64,000 bases of DNA from contig NZ_LN868938.1 of assembly GCF_001182745.1 (NCBI RefSeq), positions 2,976,001 through 3,040,000 on the forward strand, read 5' to 3'. Under the pieces are notes generated by a model that saw only the letters and a program-made list of their open reading frames with translations, ran no database searches and was not told where the DNA came from. The position numbers were made by a program, and so were the translations under genes. This DNA comes from Nocardia farcinica. GTDB lineage: Bacteria > Actinomycetota > Actinomycetes > Mycobacteriales > Mycobacteriaceae. Positions 1-8,426 of the stretch are shown here, in pieces (the first letter of the stretch is position 1; each line of letters opens with the position of its first letter).

Positions 1-541
1 GGTCGTCGAGCAGGTTCCCGGTGCCGGCGATGAAGGCGTGCGACCAGCGCCGCATGTCTTCGGGCGCAACGTCTTTCATACCGAGCAGATCCACCAGGTT
101 CTGCGCGGCGACGGGGGCGGCGTAGTCGCGATCGAGGTCGGCCGCGTCCGGGCCGCGCTCGCGCAGCCGGTCCAGATATCGGCGTGCGGTGCGTTCGAAG
201 ACCGGAACCCACTGCTCCCGGAGGTTCTTCGGTCGCAGCGCCGGGTTGACCGCCCCGCGTTCGCGTGCGTGTTCCGGGTCGTCCTTGCGCAGCATCGGCA
301 CCCCGCCGAGGGCGCGCCGCATGGTGGCGCCGCCACCGGACACCGCGGCGCTGAAGGTCTGCTGGTCGTCCTCGACGGCGCGGCACCCGGCGAACGAGGT
401 GACCAGGTAGCGGCCCAGCGCGGGCGCCCACGCCACCGGGCTCTCGGCGAGCAGCCGGCGATAGGACGGGTAGGGGTCGGCCGCGAGTTCGGCGGGGTCG
501 AGCCAGTCGGCGACCGGGGCGGGCGTTGACGTCGTTGTCAT
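1..541 (-). CDS. Cytochrome P450 (N-terminal part, cut by window edge)
   Basis: About 180 N-terminal residues are visible; from the ATG at 541 the frame stays open to base 1, so the I-helix, ExxR and haem-cysteine regions lie outside the window. Visible P450 landmarks are ADPYPSYRRL at residues 21-30 and LRKDDPEH at 84-91. The same blocks occur in the complete P450 at 2175-3365, so the two are paralogues. It is the last visible gene of a minus-strand set (P450, ferredoxin, reductase, P450) and starts 20 bp after the reductase stop, which suggests that it draws electrons from the same redox partners. The family inserts one oxygen atom into organic substrates; the substrate cannot be told from sequence. 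Confidence 0.9.
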   Translation of the reverse strand, partial: MTTTSTPAPVADWLDPAELAADPYPSYRRLLAESPVAWAPALGRYLVTSFAGCRAVEDDQQTFSAAVSGGGATMRRALGGVPMLRKDDPEHARERGAVNPALRPKNLREQWVPVFERTARRYLDRLRERGPDAADLDRDYAAPVAAQNLVDLLGMKDVAPEDMRRWSHAFIAGTGNLLDD

Positions 542-561
542 CCGGGACTCCTGGGGATCGC

Positions 562-1812
562 TCAGCGAGCGGGGGCGAGTGCCGCGGCGCAGCGCTTCAG
601 GCTGAACGCCGGATCGGTCAGGTCGGGCGGTGCGGGCACCGGGCCTGCGGCGAGGAGCCTGCGGGCGGCCATGTGGTCGGCGGGGCGGCCGACGGATTCC
701 ACCGCGACGAGGTCGCCCTCGCGCAGGCAGCAGACCGAGAACCGGCCGGTGGCCGGGTCACCCAGGGTCACGGTGTCGTCACCGGGCCTGCGCAGGCCGG
801 CGATCTGCACTTTCACCGCGCCCTGGTGACTCCAGAACCACGGCAGGTCGGCGTAGTCGTGCTCGGCGCCGAGGAGGCCGGCGGCGACATGCCTGGCCTG
901 ATCGGTGGCGTTCTGCACCGATTCCAGCCGGATGCGGGTCCCGGCGTGCGGGTGCGGGTGCGCGGCGCAGTCGCCGACGGCGTAGATCGCCGGGTCGGCG
1001 GTGCGCAGGCGCCCGTCGACGACGATCCCGTCGGCCACTGCCAGCCCGGCCCGCTCGGCCAGCTCGACCCGTGGCGCCGCGCCGATCCCCACCAGCACCA
1101 GATCGGCCCGGTACTCGGTCCCGCCGGTGCCGACCGCGCCGCGCACCCGCCCGTCCGCGCCGACGAACCGGGCCACCGATTCGCCCAGGCGCAGATCGAT
1201 GCCCGCGGCCCGGTGAGCCGCCGCGACGTGCGCCGAGATCGGTTCGGACACCGCGCGGGCCAGCGGCCGCGAACCGGCGTCGAGCACCGTCACGGGCAGG
1301 CCGCGGGCACGGGCGACGGCGGCGAATTCGAGCCCGACGAAGCCGGCGCCCACCACCAGCACCGCACTCGCCGCGGCCAGCGCCGCCCGCAGTGCCCGCG
1401 CGTCGGCGAGGGTGCGCAGCGCGTACACGCCGGCCAGTTCCGCGCCGGGCACCCGCAGCGGCCGGTTGACCGAACCGGTCGCCAGAACCAGTGCGTCGTA
1501 GCCGATCTCGCGGCCGTCCGCGAGCCCGACGAGCCGCGCCCGCCGGTCCACCGCGACCGCCACGGTACCGGTGCGCAGGTCGATCCCGTGGTCGGCGAAG
1601 TAGCGCGCCCCGCGCAGCGGCAACGGCTCGGCGCCGGGTTCGGCCGCCAGGTGTTCCTTGGACAGCGGCGGGCGCTGGTAGGGCAGGCACGGTTCGTCGC
1701 CGACGAGCGTCAGCCGGCCGGTGTGCCCGCCCGCGCGCAGCGCGTCGGCGACCTGCACCCCGGCGTGCCCGGCCCCGACGATCACCACCCGCGTCGCCTC
1801 AGATCTGGGCAT
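562..1812 (-). CDS. FAD-dependent ferredoxin reductase
   Basis: This 416-residue protein has an N-terminal FAD-binding fingerprint (VVIVGAGHAGVQ), a central NAD-binding fingerprint (VLVVGAGFVGLE, about residue 150) and the late FAD motif YAVGDCA. That is the layout and length of rhodocoxin/putidaredoxin reductases, which pass electrons from NAD(P)H to a [2Fe-2S] ferredoxin. Its first 14 bases overlap the end of the ferredoxin gene, so the two are probably translationally coupled. With the flanking P450s it forms a complete class I P450 system. The family assignment is firm; the exact P450 partner is inferred from position. Confidence 0.93.
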   Translation of the reverse strand: MPRSEATRVVIVGAGHAGVQVADALRAGGHTGRLTLVGDEPCLPYQRPPLSKEHLAAEPGAEPLPLRGARYFADHGIDLRTGTVAVAVDRRARLVGLADGREIGYDALVLATGSVNRPLRVPGAELAGVYALRTLADARALRAALAAASAVLVVGAGFVGLEFAAVARARGLPVTVLDAGSRPLARAVSEPISAHVAAAHRAAGIDLRLGESVARFVGADGRVRGAVGTGGTEYRADLVLVGIGAAPRVELAERAGLAVADGIVVDGRLRTADPAIYAVGDCAAHPHPHAGTRIRLESVQNATDQARHVAAGLLGAEHDYADLPWFWSHQGAVKVQIAGLRRPGDDTVTLGDPATGRFSVCCLREGDLVAVESVGRPADHMAARRLLAAGPVPAPPDLTDPAFSLKRCAAALAPAR

Positions 1813-2125
1813 CGGGCACCTCGACCTCGACCTCCGCGAGGTCGGCGGGCAGGGACAGCTGGCAGCCCAGCCTGCTGCGCCGCTCGTCGCGGGGTGCGGC
1901 GGTGCAGTCGAGCATCTCCTCCTCGTCGTCGCTGATCGGCGCGAACCGCGACAGGAACGGTTCGCGCACGTAGACGTGGCAGGTGGCGCACATCGCCTGG
2001 CCGCCGCACTCCCCCACGATGCCGGGCACGCCGTTGCGCACCGCCGCGTGCATGACGGTGCTGCCCGCGTCGGCGTCGACGACGGTGTCGGTGCCGTCGG
2101 GATGGTGGTAGGTCACCTTGGGCAT
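1799..2125 (-). CDS. [2Fe-2S] ferredoxin of a P450 system
   Basis: A 108-residue adrenodoxin/rhodocoxin-type ferredoxin. The cluster ligands fit C40-x5-C46-x2-C49 with a distal Cys88; Cys74 is extra. The acidic stretch DDEEEMLDC (residues 66-74) matches the partner-docking helix of this family. A GAGGAG ribosome site lies just before the ATG. It is placed between the reductase (14-bp overlap) and the P450 at 2175-3365 (49 bp away) and should shuttle single electrons from the reductase to the P450s. Confidence 0.95.
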   Translation of the reverse strand: MPKVTYHHPDGTDTVVDADAGSTVMHAAVRNGVPGIVGECGGQAMCATCHVYVREPFLSRFAPISDDEEEMLDCTAAPRDERRSRLGCQLSLPADLAEVEVEVPDAQI

Positions 2126-2174
2126 GGCTCTCCTCGATTCGCTGGTCGGGGGTTCACAGGGTGGGCAGGGGTGC

Positions 2175-3365
2175 TCAGCCCCAGTGGACGGGCAGGCTCA
2201 GCACGCCCCGGAAGACCCAGCCGCCGACGGTGGCGGGGCGGTCGGGATCGGGGCGCAGGCCCGGGAAGTCGGCGAACAACCGCGGCAGCGCGACCCCGAC
2301 GACCGAGGCGCGCGCCACCCACGCACCCGCGCAGAAGTGGTTGCCGCCACCGAAGGCCAGGTGCGGTTTGCGCGGGCGGTCGATGTCGTAGGACTCCGGG
2401 TCGGTGAACGCCGCCGGGTCCCGGTTGGCCGCCGCGACCACCACCCCCAGCCGGGCGCCCGCGGGCACCGCCATGCCCGCCACCTCGGTGTCGGCGGTGG
2501 CCTCGCGCGGGTACATGCTGATCGGCGCGACCCAGCGCACCGACTCCTCGAACGCGTCCGACCAGCGCGCGCCCGCCCGCACGGCCGCCAGCTGCGCCGG
2601 ATGGGTCAGCAGCGCCCACACCGTGGTGGCGATCGCGTCGCGGGGCTCGTTCAGGCCGCCGCCGATGGTCATCTTGAGATTGGCCCGCAGCGACTCGATC
2701 GGCATGCCCGAGGCGCCGAGCACCGCGAGCAGGCTGCCGTCCGGCTCGGCGCGCAGGGCGGGCAGCATCTCGTCGATCGCCGCGTCGACCTCCCGCGAGG
2801 ACCGCTCGGCCCGCGCCCACACGTCGGGGTCGTCGGCGTAGTTGCCGGTGCCGTCGATCAGCGTCTGCGACCAGCGCTGCAGGTCCTGTTCGGTGGCGTT
2901 GGCGAAACCCAGGATCATCCGCAGGTTCTCCGCCGCGTAGGGCGCGGCGAACTCGGCGACCAGGTCGGCGCCCGGCCCGGCGGCCCGCAGTCGCGCGGCG
3001 TAGGTGGCGTAGTTGCGGGCGAACAGCGCGTTCCAGTGGTCCTTGATCGCCTTCGGGCGCAGCACGCCGCCGTAGGCGCGGCGTTCGGCGTCGTGCTCGG
3101 GGTCGTCCTTGCGGAGCATGCTGTGGCCCATCGAGCGCTTCATCAACGAGCCCGTCTCGTCGGCGCTGAACCGCTGCTGATCCAGCTCGATCTCGTGGCA
3201 GGCCTCGTAGCCGAGCACCAGGAAGCGGTTGACGGCCGGTACCCAGTGGATCGGGGCCTGGGCGCGCAACCGCTGATAGATCGGGTACGGATCCGCGTAC
3301 AGTTGCGCGATCGTCACGTCCTCCGCGGTCGGGATCGCCCGTGCCGCAGCGGTTTTCACAGTCAT
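2175..3365 (-). CDS. Cytochrome P450
   Basis: A complete 396-residue bacterial P450. The I-helix reads GGGLNEPRDAI instead of the common AGxDTT, the K-helix has an intact ExxR (ESVR in EESVRWVAP), and the haem loop is FGGGNHFCAG with the cysteine ligand. The proline/glutamate I-helix variant also occurs in other actinobacterial P450s. It is the first gene of the P450-ferredoxin-reductase-P450 set and is divergent from a LysR regulator 104 bp away, the likely controller. The substrate is unknown. Confidence 0.93.
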   Translation of the reverse strand: MTVKTAAARAIPTAEDVTIAQLYADPYPIYQRLRAQAPIHWVPAVNRFLVLGYEACHEIELDQQRFSADETGSLMKRSMGHSMLRKDDPEHDAERRAYGGVLRPKAIKDHWNALFARNYATYAARLRAAGPGADLVAEFAAPYAAENLRMILGFANATEQDLQRWSQTLIDGTGNYADDPDVWARAERSSREVDAAIDEMLPALRAEPDGSLLAVLGASGMPIESLRANLKMTIGGGLNEPRDAIATTVWALLTHPAQLAAVRAGARWSDAFEESVRWVAPISMYPREATADTEVAGMAVPAGARLGVVVAAANRDPAAFTDPESYDIDRPRKPHLAFGGGNHFCAGAWVARASVVGVALPRLFADFPGLRPDPDRPATVGGWVFRGVLSLPVHWG

Positions 3366-3469
3366 CCTCGCTCACCTTCCTCGATACCCGATGGGACACA
3401 GTGTGGGCCCGGTCACCTCCACAGGTAAAGTTCAAAAAACCTTCCAAACACCACAGAAATGGTTCGCAT

Positions 3470-4402
3470 ATGCCCGGCTACACCCTGCGCCAGCTGGAGT
3501 ACTTCGCCGCCGTCGCGCAGGCGCGCTCGATCTCCGCCGCAGCCGCCGCGCTGCACGTCACCCCCACCGCGGTGGCCTCGGCACTCACCGATCTCGAGCG
3601 CGTGCTCCGCACCCAGCTGGTGGTCCGGCGCAAAGCGCACGGCATCACCCTCACCCCGACCGGCAGCTACCTGCACCAGCGCGTCGCCGGGCTGTTACGC
3701 GAGGCCGACGAGCTCGAACTCGCGGCGGCCGGTGGCGGCACCGAGCTGGTCGGCCCGCTGCTGCTGGGTTGCTACTCCACCATCGCCCCCACCGTGGTGC
3801 CGCTGCTGATGGAGTGGATGCGCGAACACCACCCCAGGGTCGACCTGACCGTGGTCACCGGCAGCCAAGCCGAACTCCCGCAACGCCTGCTCGTCGGCGG
3901 CCTCGACCTGGCCATCGGGTACGACATCGGCCTGCCCGACGGCCTCGACTCGGTGCTGCTCTACCGCGCACCCCCGTACGCGATCCTGCCGACCGACCAC
4001 CCGCTCACCCGCCGCGACACGGTCACCATCGCCGAGCTGGCCCGCGAGCCGATGATCCTGCTCGACCTACCGCCCGCGGCGCAGCACACCCTGCAACTGT
4101 TCACCGACGTCGGCGTGGAACCGCGTATCGGACAACGTATTTCGGATTTCGAACTCACCCGCGCACTGGTCGCCCGCGGCTTCGGCTACTCGGTGCTGAT
4201 CCAGCGGCCCGCCATCAGCCGCTCCTACGAGGGCCTGCCGATCGCGCTGCGCGAGATCGAATCCCCCAGCCACAGCGGCCATGTGCTGATGATGTGGCCG
4301 CGCCAGGTCCGCCTCACCGACCGCGCCGCCGCCCTCGTCGACTTCGCCACCCGCCACGCCGACCACCTGGACCCGCGCAATCACCACAGCGCACCGGCCT
4401 AG
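3470..4402 (+). CDS. LysR-family transcriptional regulator
   Basis: A 310-residue protein with an N-terminal winged helix-turn-helix (YTLRQLEYFAAVAQARSISAAAAALHVTPTAVASALTDLE begins at residue 3) and a type-2 periplasmic-binding-like effector domain from about residue 90. The ATG at 3470 places the HTH at the usual distance from the N-terminus; the frame is open further upstream to 3341 but that stretch does not look like protein. It is divergent from the P450 operon. LysR proteins usually act on the divergent promoter, so it probably senses the P450 substrate or a related compound. The 104-bp gap is A/T-richer than its surroundings (near 3431-3465), as expected for a promoter. Confidence 0.93.
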   Translation: MPGYTLRQLEYFAAVAQARSISAAAAALHVTPTAVASALTDLERVLRTQLVVRRKAHGITLTPTGSYLHQRVAGLLREADELELAAAGGGTELVGPLLLGCYSTIAPTVVPLLMEWMREHHPRVDLTVVTGSQAELPQRLLVGGLDLAIGYDIGLPDGLDSVLLYRAPPYAILPTDHPLTRRDTVTIAELAREPMILLDLPPAAQHTLQLFTDVGVEPRIGQRISDFELTRALVARGFGYSVLIQRPAISRSYEGLPIALREIESPSHSGHVLMMWPRQVRLTDRAAALVDFATRHADHLDPRNHHSAPA

Positions 4403-4518
4403 TCCCGAACCCCGAACAGCGCCCGATCGGCGGGCGGCGCCCAGCAGCCGGTGGCGATCTCGGCGGCCCTGCTGGGGGAGTTGAAGGCCCTGCTCGGGCC
4501 CGGAGGTGTGCGGACCGA

Positions 4519-4893
4519 TCAGCCGTCGCCGCGGGCGTCGTAGGCCTGCTGGGCGGCGCGGATGGCGGGGGCGTTGGCCTCGGCCCAGCGGCGCATGGCG
4601 ATCAGGGGGACGAGGGCGTCGCGGCCCAGCGGGGTGAGCGCGTATTCGACGCGGGGCGGGATCTCGGGGTAGTGGGTGCGGGTGAGCAGGCCGTCGCGTT
4701 CCAGGCTGGTCAGGGTTTGGGTGAGCACTTTCGGGGTGATTCCGGCAACGGTGGCGCGTAGGCCGGTGAAGCGCAGCGGACCGTCGGCCAGTGCCTGCAG
4801 GACCAGCATCGACCATTTGCCGCCGAGCCGTTGCAGGATCGGCCGCGATGGGCAGTCGGGATCCATGACGTCGTAGACCAGGTCACTTTCCAC
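4519..4893 (-). CDS. HxlR-family transcriptional regulator
   Basis: A winged-helix regulator of the HxlR/DUF24 type: CPSRPILQRLGGKWSMLVL near the N-terminus, then LRATVAGITPKVLTQTLTSLERDGLL and the wing PRVEYALTPLG. Three starts are possible: ATG 4920, GTG 4893 and ATG 4866. A good promoter (TTGATA, 18 bp, CATAGT at 4929-4900) overlaps the 4920 start and predicts transcription from about 4893, so a leaderless GTG at 4893 (124 residues) is chosen; ATG 4866 is the alternative. It is divergent from the reductase at 4979. HxlR proteins often sense quinones or aldehydes through the conserved N-terminal cysteine, which is present here. Confidence 0.88.
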   Translation of the reverse strand: MESDLVYDVMDPDCPSRPILQRLGGKWSMLVLQALADGPLRFTGLRATVAGITPKVLTQTLTSLERDGLLTRTHYPEIPPRVEYALTPLGRDALVPLIAMRRWAEANAPAIRAAQQAYDARGDG

Positions 4894-4938
4894 AAGGAAA
4901 CTATGGCACGTTGAAGTCATCGGTATCAATCGGATACC
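4887..4938. promoter_or_regulatory. Two operator-like inverted repeats between HxlR gene and reductase
   Basis: Site 1 is TTTCC-ACAA-GGAAA (4887-4900), at the predicted start of HxlR transcription. Site 2 is GGTATC-N5-GATACC (4922-4938), over the predicted -35 box and between the divergent genes. Both are perfect palindromes with short spacers, suited to a dimeric repressor. TTTCC/GGAAA-type dyads are a plausible HxlR site; which protein binds which site is inferred. Confidence 0.45.
4900..4929 (-). promoter_or_regulatory. Predicted promoter of the HxlR gene
   Basis: Reading the minus strand, TTGATA (4929-4924) and CATAGT (4905-4900) are separated by 18 bp, close to the vegetative sigma-factor consensus. 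Transcription would begin near 4893, at the GTG chosen as start. This is a prediction from sequence only. Confidence 0.5.
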
Positions 4939-4978
4939 AATGTCGGCAGCAGGTTCACGACTACTCGAAAGGAAGCAC

Positions 4979-5572
4979 ATGAAGATCGCCGTCTTCGGGG
5001 CCACCGGCATGGTCGGCTCCGCCATCGTCGACGAAGGTCGCAGCCGCGGGCACGAGGTGCGCACCGTCTCCTCGCGGCCGGGCGCGGCCGACGTGACCGC
5101 CGACCTGACCCGGTTCGAGGACGTGGCCGGGCTGGCCGAGGAGGTCGACGCGATCGTGGTGTCGGTGCCACCGTCGCGCACCGGCGAATCGCACGAGCCG
5201 TGGGTCGCCGCGCACGAGCGGCTGGCGCGCACCCCGCTGCCCACCCGCCTGGTACTCGTCGGCGGCGCGGGCAGCACCCTGGTCGAGGGCACTCCCCTGC
5301 TCCAGACGCCGGACTTCCCCGCCGACTACCTGCCCGAAGCGACCTCCGCGGCGCGGGTGCTCGAGCTGTTCCGCGCGGCCGACCCCGGCGTCGACTGGAC
5401 CATCCTGTCGCCCGCGCCGGTGATCGCCCCCGGCGAGCGCACCGGCAACTACCGGCTCGGCGGCGACGAACTGGTCGGCGAGCGGGTCTCCACGCAGGAC
5501 TACGCGGTGGCGCTGTGGGACGAGCTCGAGCAGCCGAAGCACCGCAGGACCCGGTTCACGGTCGCCAACTGA
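4979..5572 (+). CDS. NAD(P)-binding Rossmann reductase (NmrA/YwnB-like)
   Basis: A 197-residue protein beginning MKIAVFGATGMVGSAIVDEG, the GxxGxxG nucleotide-binding turn of atypical short-chain dehydrogenases. It lacks the usual YxxxK catalytic pair and is short, as in NmrA/YwnB-type NAD(P)H-binding proteins that act as quinone or flavin reductases or as redox sensors. The ATG at 4979 follows GAAAGGAAGC, a good ribosome site. It is divergent from the HxlR gene and probably its regulatory target; this pairing is common in actinobacteria. The substrate is unknown. Confidence 0.87.
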   Translation: MKIAVFGATGMVGSAIVDEGRSRGHEVRTVSSRPGAADVTADLTRFEDVAGLAEEVDAIVVSVPPSRTGESHEPWVAAHERLARTPLPTRLVLVGGAGSTLVEGTPLLQTPDFPADYLPEATSAARVLELFRAADPGVDWTILSPAPVIAPGERTGNYRLGGDELVGERVSTQDYAVALWDELEQPKHRRTRFTVAN

Positions 5573-5644
5573 ACGGGTTGCCCGGCGTTCGCCGGTCGGC
5601 CGCTTTCGCTGCGCCGCGCGGGTGCGGCATGGAACCATGAGCCT

Positions 5645-6853
5645 GTGGCGCACGACATCGCGGCGGAGGACACGGCGGCGATCCGGCGACCGATCCGGCG
5701 GCGCACAAGGGTCGTGCGCAACGCATACGGCAGCGCGGCCGCGGAAGCGTTCCTGATCATCGCCATCACGACGATCCTGGTGACCCGCCTCTACCTGGCC
5801 TTGACGAACTACCCCCAGGTCGGCGGCGGGTCACTGCACATCGCGCACGCCCTCTACGGCGGCGCGGCGATGATGGTCGCGCTGCTGGTCGGCTGGCTCG
5901 TGCTCGGCGAGACCGCCCGCGGCGTCGCGGTGCTGATCGGCGGCATCGGGTTCGGACTGTTCCTCGACGAGGTCGGCAAATTCGTCACCGCCGACAACGA
6001 CTACTTCTACGGCCCCGCCGCCGAGATCATGTACGTGCTCGTGCTGGTGGTGCTGGTGGCGAACCGGGCGGTGCGCCTGGTCCGCGCGCCCACCGTCGAG
6101 GAGTACCTGGCCAACGCCGCCGCCATCGCCGCGGCGGGTGCGGCGGGCGGCCTGCCCGAGCACCGGCGCGCGGCTGCCGAGCGGATGCTGGCCCGCGCCG
6201 AGCTGGGCGGCGCCGACCCGCGCGCCGTGCGGGGAGTGCGGTTGCTGCTCGATTCCGCCGGGCACCGGGTCGACCGCCTGTACGCGGTCAGGCAGCGTCT
6301 GCCCCGGCTGGTTCCCGCGATGTTCCGCAGTCCGCGGTGGGTGCCGGTGCTCGGCTGGTTGCTCGTGGTGTCCGCGGCGGTGGGCATCGCGGTCGGCATC
6401 CTGCAACTCGCGCTGGGCGGCCTCGAACTCGACACCGCCGACACCACTCTCGACATCGGACGGATGGGCATCGCCGAGGCCATCCTGTTCACCAGCGCCT
6501 GCCTGACCTTCCTGGTGGCCGCGCCCGCGATCGTGCGCTACCGCCCCGACGGGCCGCTGTGGCCGTTGCACGCGCTGCGCATCGCCGCGCTGATCTTCAC
6601 CGTCCTCAACGCCTTCGCCGACTTCGCGACCGAAGGGTTCGGCGCGCTGGTCGGTGTCGCGCTCGGCCTGTTCACCATGGCGATGTTGTCCTACCGGATC
6701 GGCGTGCGGCTCGGCGGGCAGGTCGTGCCCGGGTCAGGCCAGGGCGAGCCCGAACCAGAGGCAGGCCGCGAGCAGGAGCACGGTGATCACCCACACGGCG
6801 CGGGTGGTGTAGGTGTGGCGCATGACGGGGCCTCCCGGGTCAGACGAAGGTGA
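5645..6853 (+). CDS. Conserved multi-pass membrane protein, unknown function
   Basis: A 402-residue protein with about eight hydrophobic segments (roughly residues 29-48, 60-83, 90-109, 125-145, 237-262, 275-297, 306-328 and 332-352) and a central soluble stretch (about 150-230). No enzymatic motif is recognised. The start is a GTG at 5645. The last ~40 residues are low-complexity (Gly, Glu, His, Arg) and lie opposite a 29-codon gene on the other strand (6734-6823), so that tail may be weakly constrained. The stop overlaps the end of the convergent flavocytochrome gene by 14 bp. Confidence 0.78.
   Translation: MAHDIAAEDTAAIRRPIRRRTRVVRNAYGSAAAEAFLIIAITTILVTRLYLALTNYPQVGGGSLHIAHALYGGAAMMVALLVGWLVLGETARGVAVLIGGIGFGLFLDEVGKFVTADNDYFYGPAAEIMYVLVLVVLVANRAVRLVRAPTVEEYLANAAAIAAAGAAGGLPEHRRAAAERMLARAELGGADPRAVRGVRLLLDSAGHRVDRLYAVRQRLPRLVPAMFRSPRWVPVLGWLLVVSAAVGIAVGILQLALGGLELDTADTTLDIGRMGIAEAILFTSACLTFLVAAPAIVRYRPDGPLWPLHALRIAALIFTVLNAFADFATEGFGALVGVALGLFTMAMLSYRIGVRLGGQVVPGSGQGEPEPEAGREQEHGDHPHGAGGVGVAHDGASRVRRR
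6734..6823 (-). CDS. 29-residue single-span membrane peptide
   Basis: A short frame from ATG 6823 to TGA 6734. It has a basic N-terminus (MRHTYTTR) followed by one hydrophobic span (AVWVITVLLLAACLWFGLAL), so it should be a type II single-pass membrane peptide. A strong GGGAGG ribosome site lies 7 bp before the ATG (6836-6831 on the minus strand). It begins 16 bp after the stop of the ferric-reductase-like gene on the same strand, suggesting co-transcription and perhaps a small accessory subunit. It lies entirely antisense to the tail of the membrane protein at 5645-6853. Function unknown. Confidence 0.6.
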   Translation of the reverse strand: MRHTYTTRAVWVITVLLLAACLWFGLALA

Positions 6854-8155
6854 AGCGTTCGGTGTGCACGCGTTCGGCCGGGACGTCCAGGGCGGCGAGG
6901 GCGTCCTCCACGGCGGTCACCATCGGCGCCGGGCCGCAGATGAAGTACTGCCGGCGCTCGTGCCGGTCGGGCAGGTGCCGCCGCAGCAGCGCGGCGTCGA
7001 CGAACCCCGACTCGCCCGGCCATCCGGGCGGCGGGTCCTGCGGCACGAGCACGACGGTGAGGTCCAGACGGCGGGAGAGGGCGTCGATCTCGGCGTCGAA
7101 GGTCTGCTCGGCCACCGTGCGCACCGCGTAGAGCAGCAGGAACGGGCGCCGGTCGCCGCGGTCGGCCATGGTCCGCAGGATGGAGACAATCGGGGTGATG
7201 CCGACACCGCCCGCGATCAGCACGAAGCCGGGACCTTCGTTGCGGTCGGGGGTGAACACCCCGTGCGGACCGTCGAGGTAGGCGCGGGTGCCGGGGGCGA
7301 TGTCGCCGACGGTGGCGGTGAAGTCGCCGAGCGCCTTGATGGTGATCGCCACCCGGTCGTGGTCCTCGGCGCTGGAGGAGAACGAGAACGGATGCGCGGT
7401 GATCGCGAAGGGGGAACGGTCGACGGTGAGCCAGCCGAACTGTCCCGGCGCGAACCGGATTCCCGGGTGCCCGACCGGCGCCAGGGTCAGGGTGGTGGCA
7501 TCACCGCGTTCGGGGGTGACCGCCTCGATGCGCCACGGCCGCCGCATCCGCCGCACGGGCGCCACCACCCGCACCCATACCAGGAGTCCGACCAGCGCCA
7601 GCGTCATCGCGACCCACAACCACACCTTCCACACCGCGTCGAGGTAGTAGCCGACCAGCAGCATGTGGCCCAGCGCGAACCCCACCACCGCCACCGACAG
7701 CACCCCGTGCACGACCTGCCACACCTCGTAGCGGATACGGAGGCGCCGCCGCCACACCGAGGTCGCGACCCGATCAGCAGCAGCACCGTCGAGGTGACCG
7801 CGAAGCGGGCCCGCCACGGCGCCTCGGCGAGGTTCAGCAGCGCCACGATGTCGATGCCGCCGATCTGCAACAGGACCGGGTGGGCCAGCACGAACGCCAG
7901 CGCCACGGCGGAGATCTGGCGGTGGAACTGCACCAGCGCGTCCTCACCGAAAGGCGCCGCCATCGACCGGAACCGGGCGACCAGCGCGAACTGCGCCCCG
8001 AGCATCGACATGCCGACGAATCCCAGCGCCACCGAGAACTCCACCCAGAAGCCGCGCCCGCCCTCGACCGGCCCGACGACGGCGAAGATCAGCGGCACCA
8101 CCGCCACCGCCACGTACAGCGTGATCCACCCGATACCCCGAACAACCACAGACAC
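6840..8155 (-). pseudogene. Ferric-reductase-like flavocytochrome, split by a one-base frameshift
   Basis: Two overlapping frames encode one protein. Bases 8155 to about 7771 give the N-terminal half: six-helix ferric-reductase-like membrane domain with haem-type histidines (VQFHRQISAVALAFVLAHPVLL). Bases about 7769 to 6840 give the rest: the remaining helices (WQVVHGVLSVAVVGFALGHMLL), an FAD domain (HPFSFSS) and an NAD(P) domain (GGVGITPIVSILR, YFICGPAPMV). The frame breaks in a GGG run at 7769-7771; restoring one G gives a continuous reading (LLLIG joined to VATSVWRRRLR). The family moves electrons from NAD(P)H across the membrane to haem. Either the gene is inactivated or one G was missed in sequencing. 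The 29-residue peptide follows downstream. Confidence 0.85.
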
Positions 8156-8304
8156 CGCGACCTCCGATCGAAGGGCGTTCCGCCGCGCTCGGCCGGCGCT
8201 CGTTCCACGCTAGCCCGCCCGGCCGATGCCGAAGCCGTTCGACCCGGCGTGTTCCCCGGGACCGCGGCGTCACGGCGACGACGATGCGGGTTGTCGGGAG
8301 CCGC

Positions 8305-8338
8305 AGGTGCCACTCCCCCCTCATCAGGAGTGGCACCT
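8305..8338. terminator. 12-bp perfect hairpin between amidase and flavocytochrome genes
   Basis: AGGTGCCACTCC (8305-8316) and its exact complement GGAGTGGCACCT (8327-8338) are separated by a 10-nt loop. It lies 89 bp downstream of the amidase stop and 150 bp upstream of the flavocytochrome start, where a terminator is expected, but it lacks a T-run. It could instead be an operator. The rest of the 271-bp gap (8156-8426) shows nothing else that I recognise. Confidence 0.5.
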
Positions 8339-8426
8339 CGGCGCGTGCGGTACCCGGTGCGGCCGACCGTGCGACGCCTGCCTGGTCGTGGGGCGACGAC
8401 GGTGCGGCGGTCGCGCGAACGCGGGG

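Noticed and set aside
7764..7775. Programmed frameshift in the flavocytochrome gene
   Set aside because: There is no slippery heptamer, pseudoknot or upstream Shine-Dalgarno-like stimulator; a lost G in a short G-run is simpler.
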